From contig JAKAXL010000007.1 of assembly GCA_021816585.1 (NCBI GenBank), forward strand, positions 29,119 to 93,118: DNA of 64,000 bases, written 5' to 3'. This DNA is from Pseudomonadota bacterium. Lineage in GTDB: Bacteria > Pseudomonadota > Gammaproteobacteria > Burkholderiales > Burkholderiaceae_C. The position numbers and the translations under genes are program-made. Positions 28,595 through 37,880 of the stretch are shown here, piece after piece. A model generated the notes under the pieces. It was given only the letters and a program-made list of their open reading frames with translations, did not search any database and had not been told where the DNA came from. Position 1 is the first letter of the stretch; every line of letters begins with the position of its first letter.

Positions 28595-30430
28595 ATGCCA
28601 CCGCGACTGTCTTCCGAGCCCGTGCCGGCCGCAGCCCCGGCCGATCCCGCGGCGTCGCCGGCACGCCGCCCGCTGCGCGGTCCGCTGCAGTGGCGCGAGG
28701 TGCTGCACGAGTTGTTCGAGGACGCCTGGATCGACCAGGACAACCTGCGCCGCGGCCTCGACCGCTGCGGGCATTCGTCGGGGCGCCTTCACGCGCTGCA
28801 GCGCATCGCGGCCGCCTCGCTGGCGCGCAAGTCGGACGCCAAGGTGCTCGACCTCGAACTGCTGAGCGGGTGGCTGGCCGAGCGCGCCGGACTCGAGCTG
28901 CTGCGCATCGACCCGCTGAAGGTGGACATCGGGCGGGTCGGCGACCTGCTGTCGCGCAACTACGCCGAGCGTCACCGCATCCTGCCGGTGGCGGCCGACG
29001 CGCAGGGCGCGGTGATCGCCACCGCCGAGCCCTTCGACCTCGGCTGGCTTCCCGAGCTGGAGCGCATGCTGCGCCGGCCGATCCGGCTGGTGGTGGCGAA
29101 TCCGGCCGATATCGCGCGCTACACCGCGGAATTCTTCAGCCTGGCGCGCTCCGTACGCGAGGCGCAACGCAACGGCGCGCTGCCGCCCGGCGGGGCCAAC
29201 CAGTTCGAGCAGCTGGTCGAGCTCGGCCGCAGCGGGCGCGCCATCGATGCCAACGACGCCGGCATCGTGCAGGTGGTGGACTGGCTGTGGCAGTACGCCT
29301 TCGAGCAGCGCGCCTCCGACATCCACCTCGAGCCCAGGCGCGAGCTGGGGGTCATCCGCTTTCGCATCGACGGGCTGCTGCACGTGGTCTACCAGGTGCC
29401 GCCGTCGGTGATGAACGCGATGACCAGCCGCATCAAGCTGCTCGGGCGCATGGACGTGGTCGAGCGCAGGCGCCCGCAGGACGGGCGCATCAAGACCCGG
29501 CGCCCCGATGGCGACGAGGTCGAACTGCGCCTGTCGACCCTGCCCACGGCCTTCGGCGAGAAGCTGGTGATGCGCATCTTCGACCGCGACGTCGTGCTGC
29601 GCGAGTTCGCCGCGCTCGGCTTCCCGGCGGCGGAGTCGGCGCGCTGGGAGGAGCTCACGTCCAGGCCGCACGGCATCGTGCTGGTCACCGGACCCACCGG
29701 AAGCGGCAAGACGACCACGCTGTATTCCACCCTCAAGCGCCTGGCCACCGACGAGGTCAACGTGTGCACGGTGGAGGACCCGATCGAGATGGTCGAGCCC
29801 GCGTTCAACCAGATGCAGGTGCAGAGCGGACTCGAGCTGGGCTTCGCCGACGGACTGCGCGCGCTGATGCGCCAGGACCCGGACATCATCATGGTCGGGG
29901 AAATCCGCGACCGCGAGACCGCCGAGATGGCGGTGCAGGCCGCACTCACCGGGCACCTCGTGCTGTCGACCCTGCACACCAACGACGCGGCCGGGGCCAT
30001 CACGCGACTGATCGAACTCGGCGTCGCGCCCTACCTGCTGGGAGCCACGCTGCTGGGCGTGCTGGCGCAGCGCCTGGTGCGCACGCTGTGCCCGCATTGC
30101 CGGCAGCCCGACGAGAGCTTCGACCAGGGCCGCTTCGAGGCGGCCGTGGCGCCGTGGAGGCCGAGCGCGCAGGTTCGTCCCTGCCGCGCGGTGGGCTGCC
30201 TGGAATGCCGCAACACCGGCTACCTGGGGCGCGTGGGCCTGTACGAACTGCTGGCCGTGAGCCCGGCGCAACGCACGCTGATCGGCGACGCCGCGGCGCT
30301 GGATGCGCTGCGCGCGCAGGCGGTGCGCGACGGCATGCGTCCGCTGCGACTGGCCGGCGCGCTGAAGGTCGCCGAGGGCCTGACCACGCTGGAGGAGGTG
30401 CTGCGCGCCACTCCGGCGCCGCAGGGCTGA
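28595..30430 (+). CDS. PilB/GspE-family secretion ATPase (orphan)
   Basis: 611-residue hexameric ATPase of the type II secretion/type IV pilus assembly family. The N-terminal MshEN-type domain (about 35-170) ends near LPVAADAQGAVIATAEPF. The core has SDIHLEPRRELGVIRFRIDG near 240, Walker A GPTGSGKTTT near 370, Asp box CTVEDPIE, Walker B IIMVGEIRDRETAEMA near 430 and STLHTNDAAGAI. A zinc-binding pair of motifs CPHC and CLEC lies near 510 and 540. No pilin, PilC/GspF or secretin gene is nearby; instead MlaE-type lipid transport genes begin 6 bp downstream, so co-transcription is likely. The partner machinery must be elsewhere. Confidence 0.87.
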   Translation: MPPRLSSEPVPAAAPADPAASPARRPLRGPLQWREVLHELFEDAWIDQDNLRRGLDRCGHSSGRLHALQRIAAASLARKSDAKVLDLELLSGWLAERAGLELLRIDPLKVDIGRVGDLLSRNYAERHRILPVAADAQGAVIATAEPFDLGWLPELERMLRRPIRLVVANPADIARYTAEFFSLARSVREAQRNGALPPGGANQFEQLVELGRSGRAIDANDAGIVQVVDWLWQYAFEQRASDIHLEPRRELGVIRFRIDGLLHVVYQVPPSVMNAMTSRIKLLGRMDVVERRRPQDGRIKTRRPDGDEVELRLSTLPTAFGEKLVMRIFDRDVVLREFAALGFPAAESARWEELTSRPHGIVLVTGPTGSGKTTTLYSTLKRLATDEVNVCTVEDPIEMVEPAFNQMQVQSGLELGFADGLRALMRQDPDIIMVGEIRDRETAEMAVQAALTGHLVLSTLHTNDAAGAITRLIELGVAPYLLGATLLGVLAQRLVRTLCPHCRQPDESFDQGRFEAAVAPWRPSAQVRPCRAVGCLECRNTGYLGRVGLYELLAVSPAQRTLIGDAAALDALRAQAVRDGMRPLRLAGALKVAEGLTTLEEVLRATPAPQG

Positions 30431-30436
30431 GTCGCC

Positions 30437-31567
30437 GTGGAGCGCGCAGCGCAGGCGGCCTATGCGCGCTGGGAGGCGGCGGATGCCGCCGGGTCGCGGC
30501 TGCGCATCGGCGGCGCCTGGACGGTGCGCGAGCTGTCGGAGGCACCGCTGCCGCCCGCGCCCGCCGGGATCCGTGGCGTGCGCCTGCTCGCGGACCCGAA
30601 GGATCTGAGCCTGGACACGGCCGGCGCGCGCCTGCTGCTGCAGCGCGTGCGCGAACTGCGCGCGTCCGGCATCGAGGTGGACTGCTCGCAACTGCCCGAT
30701 TCCGCCGCGCGCCTGCTGCGCCTGGTCGACGAGCGCGCGCTGGAACTGCCGTCCGTCGAGGCGCCGCGGCATGCGGGCCTGCTGGGCGACATCGGCCGCG
30801 GCGTGTTTGCCGGGTTGCGCGCGGGGCGCGACTTCCTCGCCATGCTGGGCGAGACGGTCTGGCTGGGCGTGCCCTTGCTGCTGCGCCCGCGGCGGGTGCG
30901 CTGGCGCGAGGTGGCGGCCGAACTCGAGGCCGGCGGACTGCACGCGGTCGGGATCGTCGCGCTGCTGTCCTTCCTGATCGGCATGGTGATGGCCTACCAG
31001 GGCGGAGCGACGCTGGCGACCTACGGCGCCAACGTGCTGATCGTGAACCTGGTGGCCATCATCACGCTGCGGGAGATGGGGCCGCTGCTGGCGGCGATCC
31101 TGGTCGCCGGGCGCACCGGCTCGTCCTACGCGGCGCAGCTGGGAACCATGCGCATCACCGAGGAGATCGACGCGCTGCGCGCGCTGGCCCTGTCGCCCTT
31201 CGAGATGCTGGTGCTGCCCAGGGTGCTGGCGCTGGTCATCGCGCTGCCGCTGCTCGCGCTGCTGGGCGACGCGATGGGCCTGCTCGGCGGCGGCATGGTC
31301 GCCTCGCTGGGCTTCGGCGTGCCGTGGCGCGAGTACCTGCTGCGCATCCCCCAGGTGGTCGACGTGCGGACCCTGATGCTGGGTCTGCTGAAGGCCCCGG
31401 TGTTCGCGGTGGTCATCGCCCTCGTCGGCTGCATGCAGGGCATGCGCGTGCGCGGCAGCGCGGCGGCGGTGGGGCGCGCGGCCACCAGCGCGGTGGTGCA
31501 GTCGATCTTCCTGGTCATCGTCATCGATGCCGCGTTCTCGGTGCTCTACCAGATGATGGGGCTATGA
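30437..31567 (+). CDS. MlaE-family ABC permease with fused N-terminal STAS (MlaB-like) domain
   Basis: 376-residue inner-membrane permease of an MCE-type lipid transporter. Residues about 20-105 form a STAS-like domain with the DTAGARLL segment where MlaB carries its conserved Thr/Ser; residues about 120-376 are the MlaE domain with five to six helices, including the conserved VAIITLREMGPLLAAILVAGR and GTMRITEEIDALRALA blocks. In E. coli MlaB is a separate protein, so this is a natural fusion. GTG start; its stop overlaps the next ATG by 4 bp. It likely moves phospholipid between membranes together with the ATPase, MCE protein and lipoprotein downstream. Confidence 0.9.
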   Translation: MERAAQAAYARWEAADAAGSRLRIGGAWTVRELSEAPLPPAPAGIRGVRLLADPKDLSLDTAGARLLLQRVRELRASGIEVDCSQLPDSAARLLRLVDERALELPSVEAPRHAGLLGDIGRGVFAGLRAGRDFLAMLGETVWLGVPLLLRPRRVRWREVAAELEAGGLHAVGIVALLSFLIGMVMAYQGGATLATYGANVLIVNLVAIITLREMGPLLAAILVAGRTGSSYAAQLGTMRITEEIDALRALALSPFEMLVLPRVLALVIALPLLALLGDAMGLLGGGMVASLGFGVPWREYLLRIPQVVDVRTLMLGLLKAPVFAVVIALVGCMQGMRVRGSAAAVGRAATSAVVQSIFLVIVIDAAFSVLYQMMGL

Positions 31568-32412
31568 CCCGGTTGCACGAAGGGGCCGACGCCTGCGTGC
31601 TGCGCGCGCGCGGCATCGCCAACCGTTTCGGCGATGCCAGCGTGCACGAGCAGCTCGACCTCGACGTGCCGCGCGGATGCATCATGGCGCTGGTCGGCGG
31701 ATCGGGCAGCGGCAAGTCGGTGCTGCTGCGCACGCTGAGCCTGCTGCGCGAGCCCCAGGCCGGCTCGCTGGAGCTGTTCGGCGAGCAGGCGCTGACGGCC
31801 TCGCCGCAGCGGCGCACGCAGTTGCGCATGCGCATCGGCGTGCTGTTCCAGGCGGGAGCCCTGTTCACCGGGCTGAGCGTGCTGGAGAACGTGCTGCTGG
31901 CGCTGCGCGAGCATGCGGCGCTTGCGCCGCGCAGCATGCCGGAGGTGGCCATGCTGAAGATCGGGCTGGCCGGGTTGCCGGCCGATGCCGCGCACAAATA
32001 TCCGGCGGAGCTGTCCGGCGGCATGGTCAAGCGCGCGGCGCTGGCCCGCGCGCTGGCGCTCGACCCCGAGCTGCTGGTGCTCGACGAGCCGACCTCCGGG
32101 CTCGATCCGGTGGCCGCCGCCGCCTTCGACGAGCTGATCGCGCAGCTGCGCGAGCTGCTCGGACTCACCGTGTTGCAGGCGACCCACGACCTGGACTCGA
32201 TCTGGCACGGCAGCGATCTGGTGGCCTTCCTTGCGCGCAAGCGCGTGCTCGCGGTGGGAAGTGCGGCGGAGCTGGCCGAACGTGAGGAGCCCGAGCTGGT
32301 CACGTATTTCCGGCAGGGCCGCTCGGGGGCCTTTCTCGAGCGCATGCGCGGCATCCCGGCGCCCGCCGAGCTATGCTCGGGCCGCGACCCCCGCTCCGGC
32401 GAGCACGCCTGA
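31564..32412 (+). CDS. MlaF-like ABC transporter ATP-binding protein
   Basis: 282-residue ATPase that powers the MlaE-type permease. Walker A is GGSGSGKSVLLRT near residue 43, the Q-loop follows in GVLFQAGALFTGLSVLENV, signature is LSGGMVKRAALARAL near 150, and Walker B LLVLDEPTSGLDP near 172. The FQAGALF and SGLDPVAA stretches are characteristic of the Mla/Ttg2A group. The ORF track shows it only at the tail of a long shadow frame; ATG 31564 overlaps the upstream stop (ATGA). The C-terminal 50 residues are variable. Confidence 0.9.
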   Translation: MTRLHEGADACVLRARGIANRFGDASVHEQLDLDVPRGCIMALVGGSGSGKSVLLRTLSLLREPQAGSLELFGEQALTASPQRRTQLRMRIGVLFQAGALFTGLSVLENVLLALREHAALAPRSMPEVAMLKIGLAGLPADAAHKYPAELSGGMVKRAALARALALDPELLVLDEPTSGLDPVAAAAFDELIAQLRELLGLTVLQATHDLDSIWHGSDLVAFLARKRVLAVGSAAELAEREEPELVTYFRQGRSGAFLERMRGIPAPAELCSGRDPRSGEHA

Positions 32413-32451
32413 GTTCCCGCCGCGCCCACGTCCCGCGCATCCCACCCGACG

Positions 32452-33417
32452 ATGGAATCCAAGGTCAACTACACGGCAGTCGGCGCCTTCGTCATCGCCC
32501 TGATGATGGCGCTGGCGGGCGCCGTGTGGTGGCTCAGCAGCGCCGAGCGCCGCAACGACACCACCACCTATCTGATCTACGCCACGGACAACGTCAACGG
32601 ACTCAGCCCGGCCAGCGAGGTGCTGTATCGCGGCGTGAACGTCGGGCGCGTCAAGTCGATCGAGATCGATCCGAAGAACCCGGCGCTGGTGCGTATCGCC
32701 GTGGCCATCCACAGCAGCGTGCCGGTGCGCACCGACGCGGTGGCGCAGCTGATGCCGCGCGGCGTCACCGGTCTGTCCGTGATCAACCTCGGCGGAGGGC
32801 ACTCCGCGCAGGCGCTGCTGCCGCAGCCCGGACACCGCTACGCCGTGATCCGCTACGTACCGTCGGTGTTCTCGCGCCTCGAAGGGGGGCTCAACAGCGC
32901 GACCGTGATGCTGTCGAAGATCGCGAACCGACTCGACGAGCTGCTGAGTCCGGCCAATGTGCGCGCGATCAGCCAGACCTTGCGCCACATCGATCGCACC
33001 ACCGCGGTGATCGATGCGCAGCGCGACGACATCGGGGCCACGCTGCGCGATCTGCGGCGCAGCAGCCGCGAACTGGCCGCCATGGGAGCCCAGGGACAGC
33101 GCCTGGGCGAACACGCCGACGTGGTGCTGGCGCAGTTGCAGAGCAGCGCGCAGGCGGCGCAACGCAGCCTGGGCGAACTCGACAAGGTGGCGCGGCAGTG
33201 GCAGCGCGCCGGAGGCAGCGCGGCGCGCCTGGGAGACGCCGGCACGCAGGCGATACAGCAGTTCCAGTACCGCACGCTGCCCGAGTTCGACCGCCTCGGC
33301 GGGCAGCTGCAGCGCCTGAGCTCGCAGCTCAGCGATCTCGGCCGCAGCCTGCAGCACAACCCCAACCAACTGCTGTTCGGGGCGCCGCCGCCGCCGCCCG
33401 GACCGGGAGAGCACTGA
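32452..33417 (+). CDS. MCE-domain periplasmic lipid-binding protein (MlaD-like)
   Basis: 321 residues anchored by one N-terminal helix (about 8-28, VGAFVIALMMALAGAVWWL). A single MCE domain (about 40-117) is recognised by DNVNGLSPASEVLYRGVNVGRV and by VTGLSVINLGGG. It is followed by a long predicted alpha-helical, Gln/Arg-rich region (about 150-300) of the type that forms the tube in PqiB/YebT-like and longer MlaD-like proteins. The protein hexamer would carry lipid through the periplasm. It starts 39 bp after the ATPase gene. Confidence 0.88.
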   Translation: MESKVNYTAVGAFVIALMMALAGAVWWLSSAERRNDTTTYLIYATDNVNGLSPASEVLYRGVNVGRVKSIEIDPKNPALVRIAVAIHSSVPVRTDAVAQLMPRGVTGLSVINLGGGHSAQALLPQPGHRYAVIRYVPSVFSRLEGGLNSATVMLSKIANRLDELLSPANVRAISQTLRHIDRTTAVIDAQRDDIGATLRDLRRSSRELAAMGAQGQRLGEHADVVLAQLQSSAQAAQRSLGELDKVARQWQRAGGSAARLGDAGTQAIQQFQYRTLPEFDRLGGQLQRLSSQLSDLGRSLQHNPNQLLFGAPPPPPGPGEH

Positions 33418-33429
33418 GGTGAGGCAACC

Positions 33430-34104
33430 GTGACGATCCACCGACGCATCGGGGCGCGCCTTGCGCGCGCGGGACTGGCCGGCCTGTGCGCGCTGTCGCT
33501 GGCGGCGTGCGCGCTGCCGCGGGTGACCCAGCGTCCGGCGCAGACCGAGTACCGGCTGCTGCCGCCGAGCGTGCGGCAGGACGCCGCCGGCCTGCGCCCG
33601 GTGGTGCTGCGCGTGGGCGCGATCGGCGCGGCACCGGGGCTGGGCGGCGTGGCCATGCTGTACAGCGCGCAGCCGCTGCAGTTGATGCCGTACCGCGACA
33701 GCCGCTGGGTCGCGCCGCCGGCCGACATGATCGCCTCGGCGCTGCGCCAGGCGCTGGCGCGCCAGCCCTGGGTCGCCGCGGTGCAGGGCGACGCCATGTC
33801 GGGGCGGGTCGACGGCGCGCTGGACTGCCATCTGGATGCGCTGGAGCACGACGTGTACTCCGGCAAGGTGCGTCTGGCGCTGAGCTGCCAGCTGCTCGAC
33901 GTGCGCACCGGGGATCCGTTTGCGGCATGGGACTTCGACGCCTCGCGCGGCATCGGACGGCAGGACGCGCGGGACTACGCGCAGGCCGCGCAGGACCTGC
34001 TGGACCGCGCGGTGTCGATGGCGCTGAGCCATACCGCGAGCGCCTTGCGGGTGGAGCAGCAGGCAGCGGCGGCGCGCGGCGCGGCGCCGCAAGCGGCGCG
34101 CTGA
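33430..34104 (+). CDS. PqiC-like ABC-type transport auxiliary lipoprotein
   Basis: 224-residue lipoprotein. GTG start gives a basic N-terminus and signal peptide with lipobox LAAC (ALSLAACALPR). The mature domain (about 30-190) has the ABC_trans_aux pattern: EYRLLPPSV early, then VLRVGAIGAAPGLGG, MLYSAQPLQLMPYRDSRWV and the paired acidic segment DCHLDALEHD. Such lipoproteins dock MCE proteins to the outer membrane (as PqiC does for PqiB). The 3' end is only 6 bp from the convergent recQ. Last gene of the lipid-transport cluster. Confidence 0.85.
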   Translation: MTIHRRIGARLARAGLAGLCALSLAACALPRVTQRPAQTEYRLLPPSVRQDAAGLRPVVLRVGAIGAAPGLGGVAMLYSAQPLQLMPYRDSRWVAPPADMIASALRQALARQPWVAAVQGDAMSGRVDGALDCHLDALEHDVYSGKVRLALSCQLLDVRTGDPFAAWDFDASRGIGRQDARDYAQAAQDLLDRAVSMALSHTASALRVEQQAAAARGAAPQAAR

Positions 34105-34110
34105 TCGTCC

Positions 34111-35940
34111 TCAGGCCTGTTCGGCGATCAGGCGTACCAGCGCCGGGCCGTAGGTGTCGCGCTTCTTGTCGCCGACGCCGGAGATGCTGCGCAGCGCATC
34201 GAGATCCAGCGGGCGCGACGCCGCGATCGCATGCAGCGTGGCGTCGGGAAACACCACGTAGGCCGGCACGCCGTGCTCGCGCGCGACCTCGGCGCGCCAT
34301 GCGCGCAAGGTCTCGAACAAGGCGGCATCGGCGGGTTGCGCCTGCAGGGCGGGTTTCGCCGCCGCCGCGCCGCGCCGGCGGCGTGCGGCGGCCGGCGCCT
34401 GGCGGCGCAGGCCCACGCGCCGCGTGCCGCGCAGCACCTCGCGGCTGCCGTCGGTCAGGCGCAGCACGTTGAAGTGCGCCGAGTCGACCTCCAGCAGGTG
34501 CTGCGCCACCAGCTGGCGCAGCAGCACCCGCCAGTCCTGTTCCGGCCAGTCGGCGCCGATGCCGAAGGTGGACAGGCTCTCGTGGCCGAAGCGCAGCACC
34601 TTGTCGCCGCTCTTGCCGCGCAGCACGTCGATCACGTGGGTCGCCGCGAAACTGATGCCGCTGGCCTGGCGGCAGCGGTACACCGTGGACAGCAGTTTCT
34701 GCGCCGCCTCGGTGGCGTCGACCAGTTCCGGCGGCTGCAGGCAGTTGTCGCAATTGCCGCAGGGCTGCGAGGCCTCGCCGAAGTAGCCCAGCAGGCGCAC
34801 GCGCCGGCAGTCCGCGGCTTCGGCCAGCGCCAGCATGGCGTCGAGCTTGGCCGTCGACAGGCGCTTGTGCGCGTCGTCGGCCTCGCCGAGTTCGATCAGG
34901 CGGCGCTGCTGCACCACGTCGGCCAGCCCGTAGGCCATCCAGGCCTGCGCCGGCAGGCCGTCGCGGCCGGCGCGTCCGGTCTCCTGGAAGTAGCCCTCGA
35001 TGGAGCGCGGCATGTCCAGGTGGGCGACGAAGCGCACGTCGGGCTTGTCGATCCCCATGCCGAAGGCGATGGTCGCCACCATCACGACGGCGTCCTCGTC
35101 GAGAAAGCGCCGCAGGTGGCGCGCCCGCACGTCGGCGGCGAGCCCGGCGTGGTAGGGCAGGGCCTTGATGCCCTGCGCGGCCAGCAGCGCGGCCACCTCC
35201 TCGACGCTGTTGCGCGACAGCGCATACACCACGCCGCAGTCGCCGGTGTGCTCGTCGCGGATGAACTGCGCCAGTTGCGAACGCCCGTCGCGCTTTTCCA
35301 CGACGCGGTAGCGGATGTTGGGGCGGTCGAAGCTGGAGACGAAGCTGCGCGCGTCGTCGAGCAGCAGGCGTTGCGCGATCTCGTTGCGCGTCGGGATGTC
35401 GGCGGTGGCCGTCAGCGCCACGCGCGGCACCTGCGGCCAGCGCTCGCGCAGGATCTCGAGCTGCCCGTACTCGGGCCGGAAATCGTGCCCCCACTGCGAC
35501 ACGCAGTGCGCCTCGTCGATCGCGAACAGCGCCGGCCGGCATTGCTCGAGCAGGCGCAGCCCCGATTCGCTGAGCAGGCGCTCGGGCGCCATGTACAGCA
35601 GGTCGAGATCGCCCGCGCGCGCGCGCGCCTGCACCTCGCGCGCCTTCGCCGCGTCCAGCGAGGAGTTGAGGAAGGCCGCGCGCAGCCCGAGTTCGTGCAG
35701 CGCCGCGACCTGGTCCTGCATCAGCGCGATCAGCGGCGACACGACGATGCCGACGCCGTCGCGCAGCAGCGCCGGGATCTGGAAGCACAGCGACTTGCCG
35801 CCGCCGGTGGGCATCAGCACGAGCGCGTCGCCGCCGCCGGCGACGTGCTCGATGATCGGTTGCTGCATTCCGCGGAAACTGGAGTACCCCCAGATGTCGC
35901 GTAGAAGCTGCTGGGGACTCGCGCGGTCGGATTCGGGCAT
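34111..35940 (-). CDS. recQ: ATP-dependent DNA helicase RecQ
   Basis: 3'-5' DNA helicase acting in the RecF pathway and at stalled forks. 609 residues, the same as E. coli RecQ. Helicase motifs: 0 [24 protein letters not shown] near 50, [19 protein letters not shown] near 140-155, [19 protein letters not shown] and [10 protein letters not shown] near 310-330. The RQC zinc-binding cysteines include [10 protein letters not shown] near 385, followed by a winged helix. HRDC domain at the C-terminus ([15 protein letters not shown] to the end). ATG 35940 gives [19 protein letters not shown]. Convergent with the lipid-transport cluster. Confidence 0.96.
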   Translation of the reverse strand: MPESDRASPQQLLRDIWGYSSFRGMQQPIIEHVAGGGDALVLMPTGGGKSLCFQIPALLRDGVGIVVSPLIALMQDQVAALHELGLRAAFLNSSLDAAKAREVQARARAGDLDLLYMAPERLLSESGLRLLEQCRPALFAIDEAHCVSQWGHDFRPEYGQLEILRERWPQVPRVALTATADIPTRNEIAQRLLLDDARSFVSSFDRPNIRYRVVEKRDGRSQLAQFIRDEHTGDCGVVYALSRNSVEEVAALLAAQGIKALPYHAGLAADVRARHLRRFLDEDAVVMVATIAFGMGIDKPDVRFVAHLDMPRSIEGYFQETGRAGRDGLPAQAWMAYGLADVVQQRRLIELGEADDAHKRLSTAKLDAMLALAEAADCRRVRLLGYFGEASQPCGNCDNCLQPPELVDATEAAQKLLSTVYRCRQASGISFAATHVIDVLRGKSGDKVLRFGHESLSTFGIGADWPEQDWRVLLRQLVAQHLLEVDSAHFNVLRLTDGSREVLRGTRRVGLRRQAPAAARRRRGAAAAKPALQAQPADAALFETLRAWRAEVAREHGVPAYVVFPDATLHAIAASRPLDLDALRSISGVGDKKRDTYGPALVRLIAEQA

Positions 35941-35986
35941 GGACGGCACTGTAGCGCGACGCGCGAGGCGTCGGCGGCGGCGGGGA

Positions 35987-36904
35987 TCAGGACTGCAGCT
36001 TGCCCATCCCCGCGGCCTGCGCCGGCTCGACCAGCGCGCGCGCGTCGTCGGCCACGCGCATGCGCGACGCCACCACCTGCTGGCGCTGCGCACCCAGCCC
36101 CTGCACCTCCAGCTCGACGACGTCGCCCGGACGCAGGAACTGCTGCGGATCCATGCCCAGGCCGACCCCGGCGGGCGTGCCGGTGGCGATCAGGTCGCCG
36201 GGCAGCAGGGTCATGAAGTGGCTGAGGTAGCTGATGATCTGCGCCACGCCGAAGATCATGTCGCGGGTGTTGCCGTCCTGCATGCGGCGGCCGTTCACCG
36301 ACAGCGTCAGCGCCAGGTCCTGCGGATCGGCGACCTCGTCGGCGGTGACCAGCCACGGACCCACCGGGCCGAAGCTGTCGCAGCCCTTGCCCTTGTCCCA
36401 CTGGCTGCCGCGCGCGATCTGGAACTGGCGCTCCGACACGTCGTTGATGGTGCAGTAGCCGGCGACGTGGCGCAGCGCCTCGCCGACGCCGACGTAGCGC
36501 GCCGTGCGTCCGATCACTACGCCCAGTTCCACCTCCCAGTCCAGCCGGGTCGAGTGCGGCGGCTGCTCGATGGCGTCGAAGGGGCCGCTGAGACTGGTCG
36601 TCCACTTGTTGAACACGATCGGTTCGGTCGGCACCTTGGCGCCGGTCTCGCGGGCGTGGTCGTGGTAGTTCAGGCCGATGCCGATGAACTTGCCGATGCC
36701 CACGAACGGAACCCCCAGGCGCGGCTTGCCGCGCACCAGCGGCAGCGACTCCACGTCCACGCGGGCGAGGGCGCGCCGGCCCGCCGGGCCGTAGACCGCG
36801 GGGCCGATGTCGGCGACCACGTCCTGCAGGCTGCGCAGCCGGCCCTGGCCGTCGATCAGACCCGGGCGTTCGCGCCCGTTGCTTCCATAACGCACGAGTT
36901 TCAT
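35987..36904 (-). CDS. Fumarylacetoacetate hydrolase family protein
   Basis: 305 residues of the FAH superfamily, C-C bond hydrolases or hydratases/decarboxylases acting on 2-oxo acids. Start [16 protein letters not shown] is preceded by AAGGAG. The divalent metal site is visible as the [11 protein letters not shown] acidic pair near residue 125 with the later Asp in NDVSERQFQ, and [11 protein letters not shown] near 80 as the FAH signature. It resembles ureidoglycolate lyase and 2,4-diketo-3-deoxy-L-fuconate hydrolase types ([20 protein letters not shown]). The exact substrate cannot be told. It sits 47 bp upstream of recQ and downstream of a crotonase-like gene; probably not a defined pathway cluster. 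Confidence 0.82.
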   Translation of the reverse strand: MKLVRYGSNGRERPGLIDGQGRLRSLQDVVADIGPAVYGPAGRRALARVDVESLPLVRGKPRLGVPFVGIGKFIGIGLNYHDHARETGAKVPTEPIVFNKWTTSLSGPFDAIEQPPHSTRLDWEVELGVVIGRTARYVGVGEALRHVAGYCTINDVSERQFQIARGSQWDKGKGCDSFGPVGPWLVTADEVADPQDLALTLSVNGRRMQDGNTRDMIFGVAQIISYLSHFMTLLPGDLIATGTPAGVGLGMDPQQFLRPGDVVELEVQGLGAQRQQVVASRMRVADDARALVEPAQAAGMGKLQS

Positions 36905-36969
36905 GGTTTCTCCTTGTGGACGACGGCGCGGCGCTGCCGCGTGGCGCGGCAGCCTGCCCTGGCAGCCTG

Positions 36970-37710
36970 CTATTGTGGCTCGACCTTCGCAGACCTGCTG
37001 GCGCTGCCGCGCAGGCAGCGCGCGCGTTCGTCGGCCAGCGCCTGCGCCAGGCTCTGCGTGGCGCCTTGCGTCAGCTGCTGCTTGACGGCCGCCAGCAGCG
37101 GCCCCGGTGCGCGCGCGATGCGCGACGCCAGTTGCACCGCGCGCTCGCGTGCCAGCCCGGGCTCGGCCAGTTCGGCCAGCAGGCCGAAGGCGTGCGCCCG
37201 CGGCGCGTCCAGCTCGCAGCCCAGCGCCAGCGCCGCCGCCTGGGGGGAGGGCAGTCGGCGCGCGGCCAGCCAGCTGGCCGCGGCGACCCGGCCCGCCGCC
37301 TGCAGGTCCGGCGACAGGCGAAGGCGCACGTCGCGTGCAGCCACCAGCAGGTCGCAGGCCAGGGCCAGCGCGAGCCCGGCGCCCCCGAGGTCGGAGTCCA
37401 GCGCCGCCAGCGTGGGCTTGTCGCTTTCCCACAGCGCGAGCAGCCAGTCGTGCAGCGCATCGACCTGCTGCGCCGGCGGTGCGTGGGCGGGGGCGTCGGG
37501 TTCCGGCTGGCGCGGCGGGCGCAGCACCAGCACGAGCACCCGGATGTCGGGGTCGCGCAGCGCCGTCGACAGCGCTTCGATGGCCGCGGCCAGCGCCGAT
37601 GCGGGGATCTGCGCCGCGTCGGCGGCCACCGGCAGCTCGAGCACGCTGATCGGGTCCTCGACGGGGTGCTCGTCGCGCTGGGCGCCGGTGGACTCGGGAG
37701 TGGTGTTCAT
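36970..37710 (-). CDS. Divergent enoyl-CoA hydratase/isomerase (crotonase) family protein
   Basis: 246-residue cytosolic protein. The crotonase core is seen in ALDSDLGGAGLALALACDLLVAARDVRLRL near residue 100-130, corresponding to the oxyanion-hole GAG and the ACD helix of enoyl-CoA hydratases. After that the protein is shorter and Ala-rich, and I cannot find the usual catalytic Glu positions. N-terminal 20 residues are acidic and unrelated to the fold. ATG 37710 (MNTTPESTG) is preferred. It lies 65 bp upstream of the FAH-family gene on the same strand, and it is divergent from the FimV-like gene. Confidence 0.75.
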   Translation of the reverse strand: MNTTPESTGAQRDEHPVEDPISVLELPVAADAAQIPASALAAAIEALSTALRDPDIRVLVLVLRPPRQPEPDAPAHAPPAQQVDALHDWLLALWESDKPTLAALDSDLGGAGLALALACDLLVAARDVRLRLSPDLQAAGRVAAASWLAARRLPSPQAAALALGCELDAPRAHAFGLLAELAEPGLARERAVQLASRIARAPGPLLAAVKQQLTQGATQSLAQALADERARCLRGSASRSAKVEPQ

Positions 37711-37880
37711 GGCACGGAATTCGGCTTGTGGAGGAGGGGCGCCGCGCTGGCGCGCTGCAGATTTTCCGGATTTTTGCAAACAAACTCACGCGCGACCCGG
37801 AAATCGTCGTCTTCTCCCCCGGGAGGGTGATTTTTCGTGATGTAAATTGCCGGCATCCATTCGTTGTCCACGCGTCCCAA

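Noticed and set aside
27950-30943. 997-residue minus-strand ORF opposite the PilB/GspE-like gene
   Set aside because: Antisense shadow; no start signal or domain.
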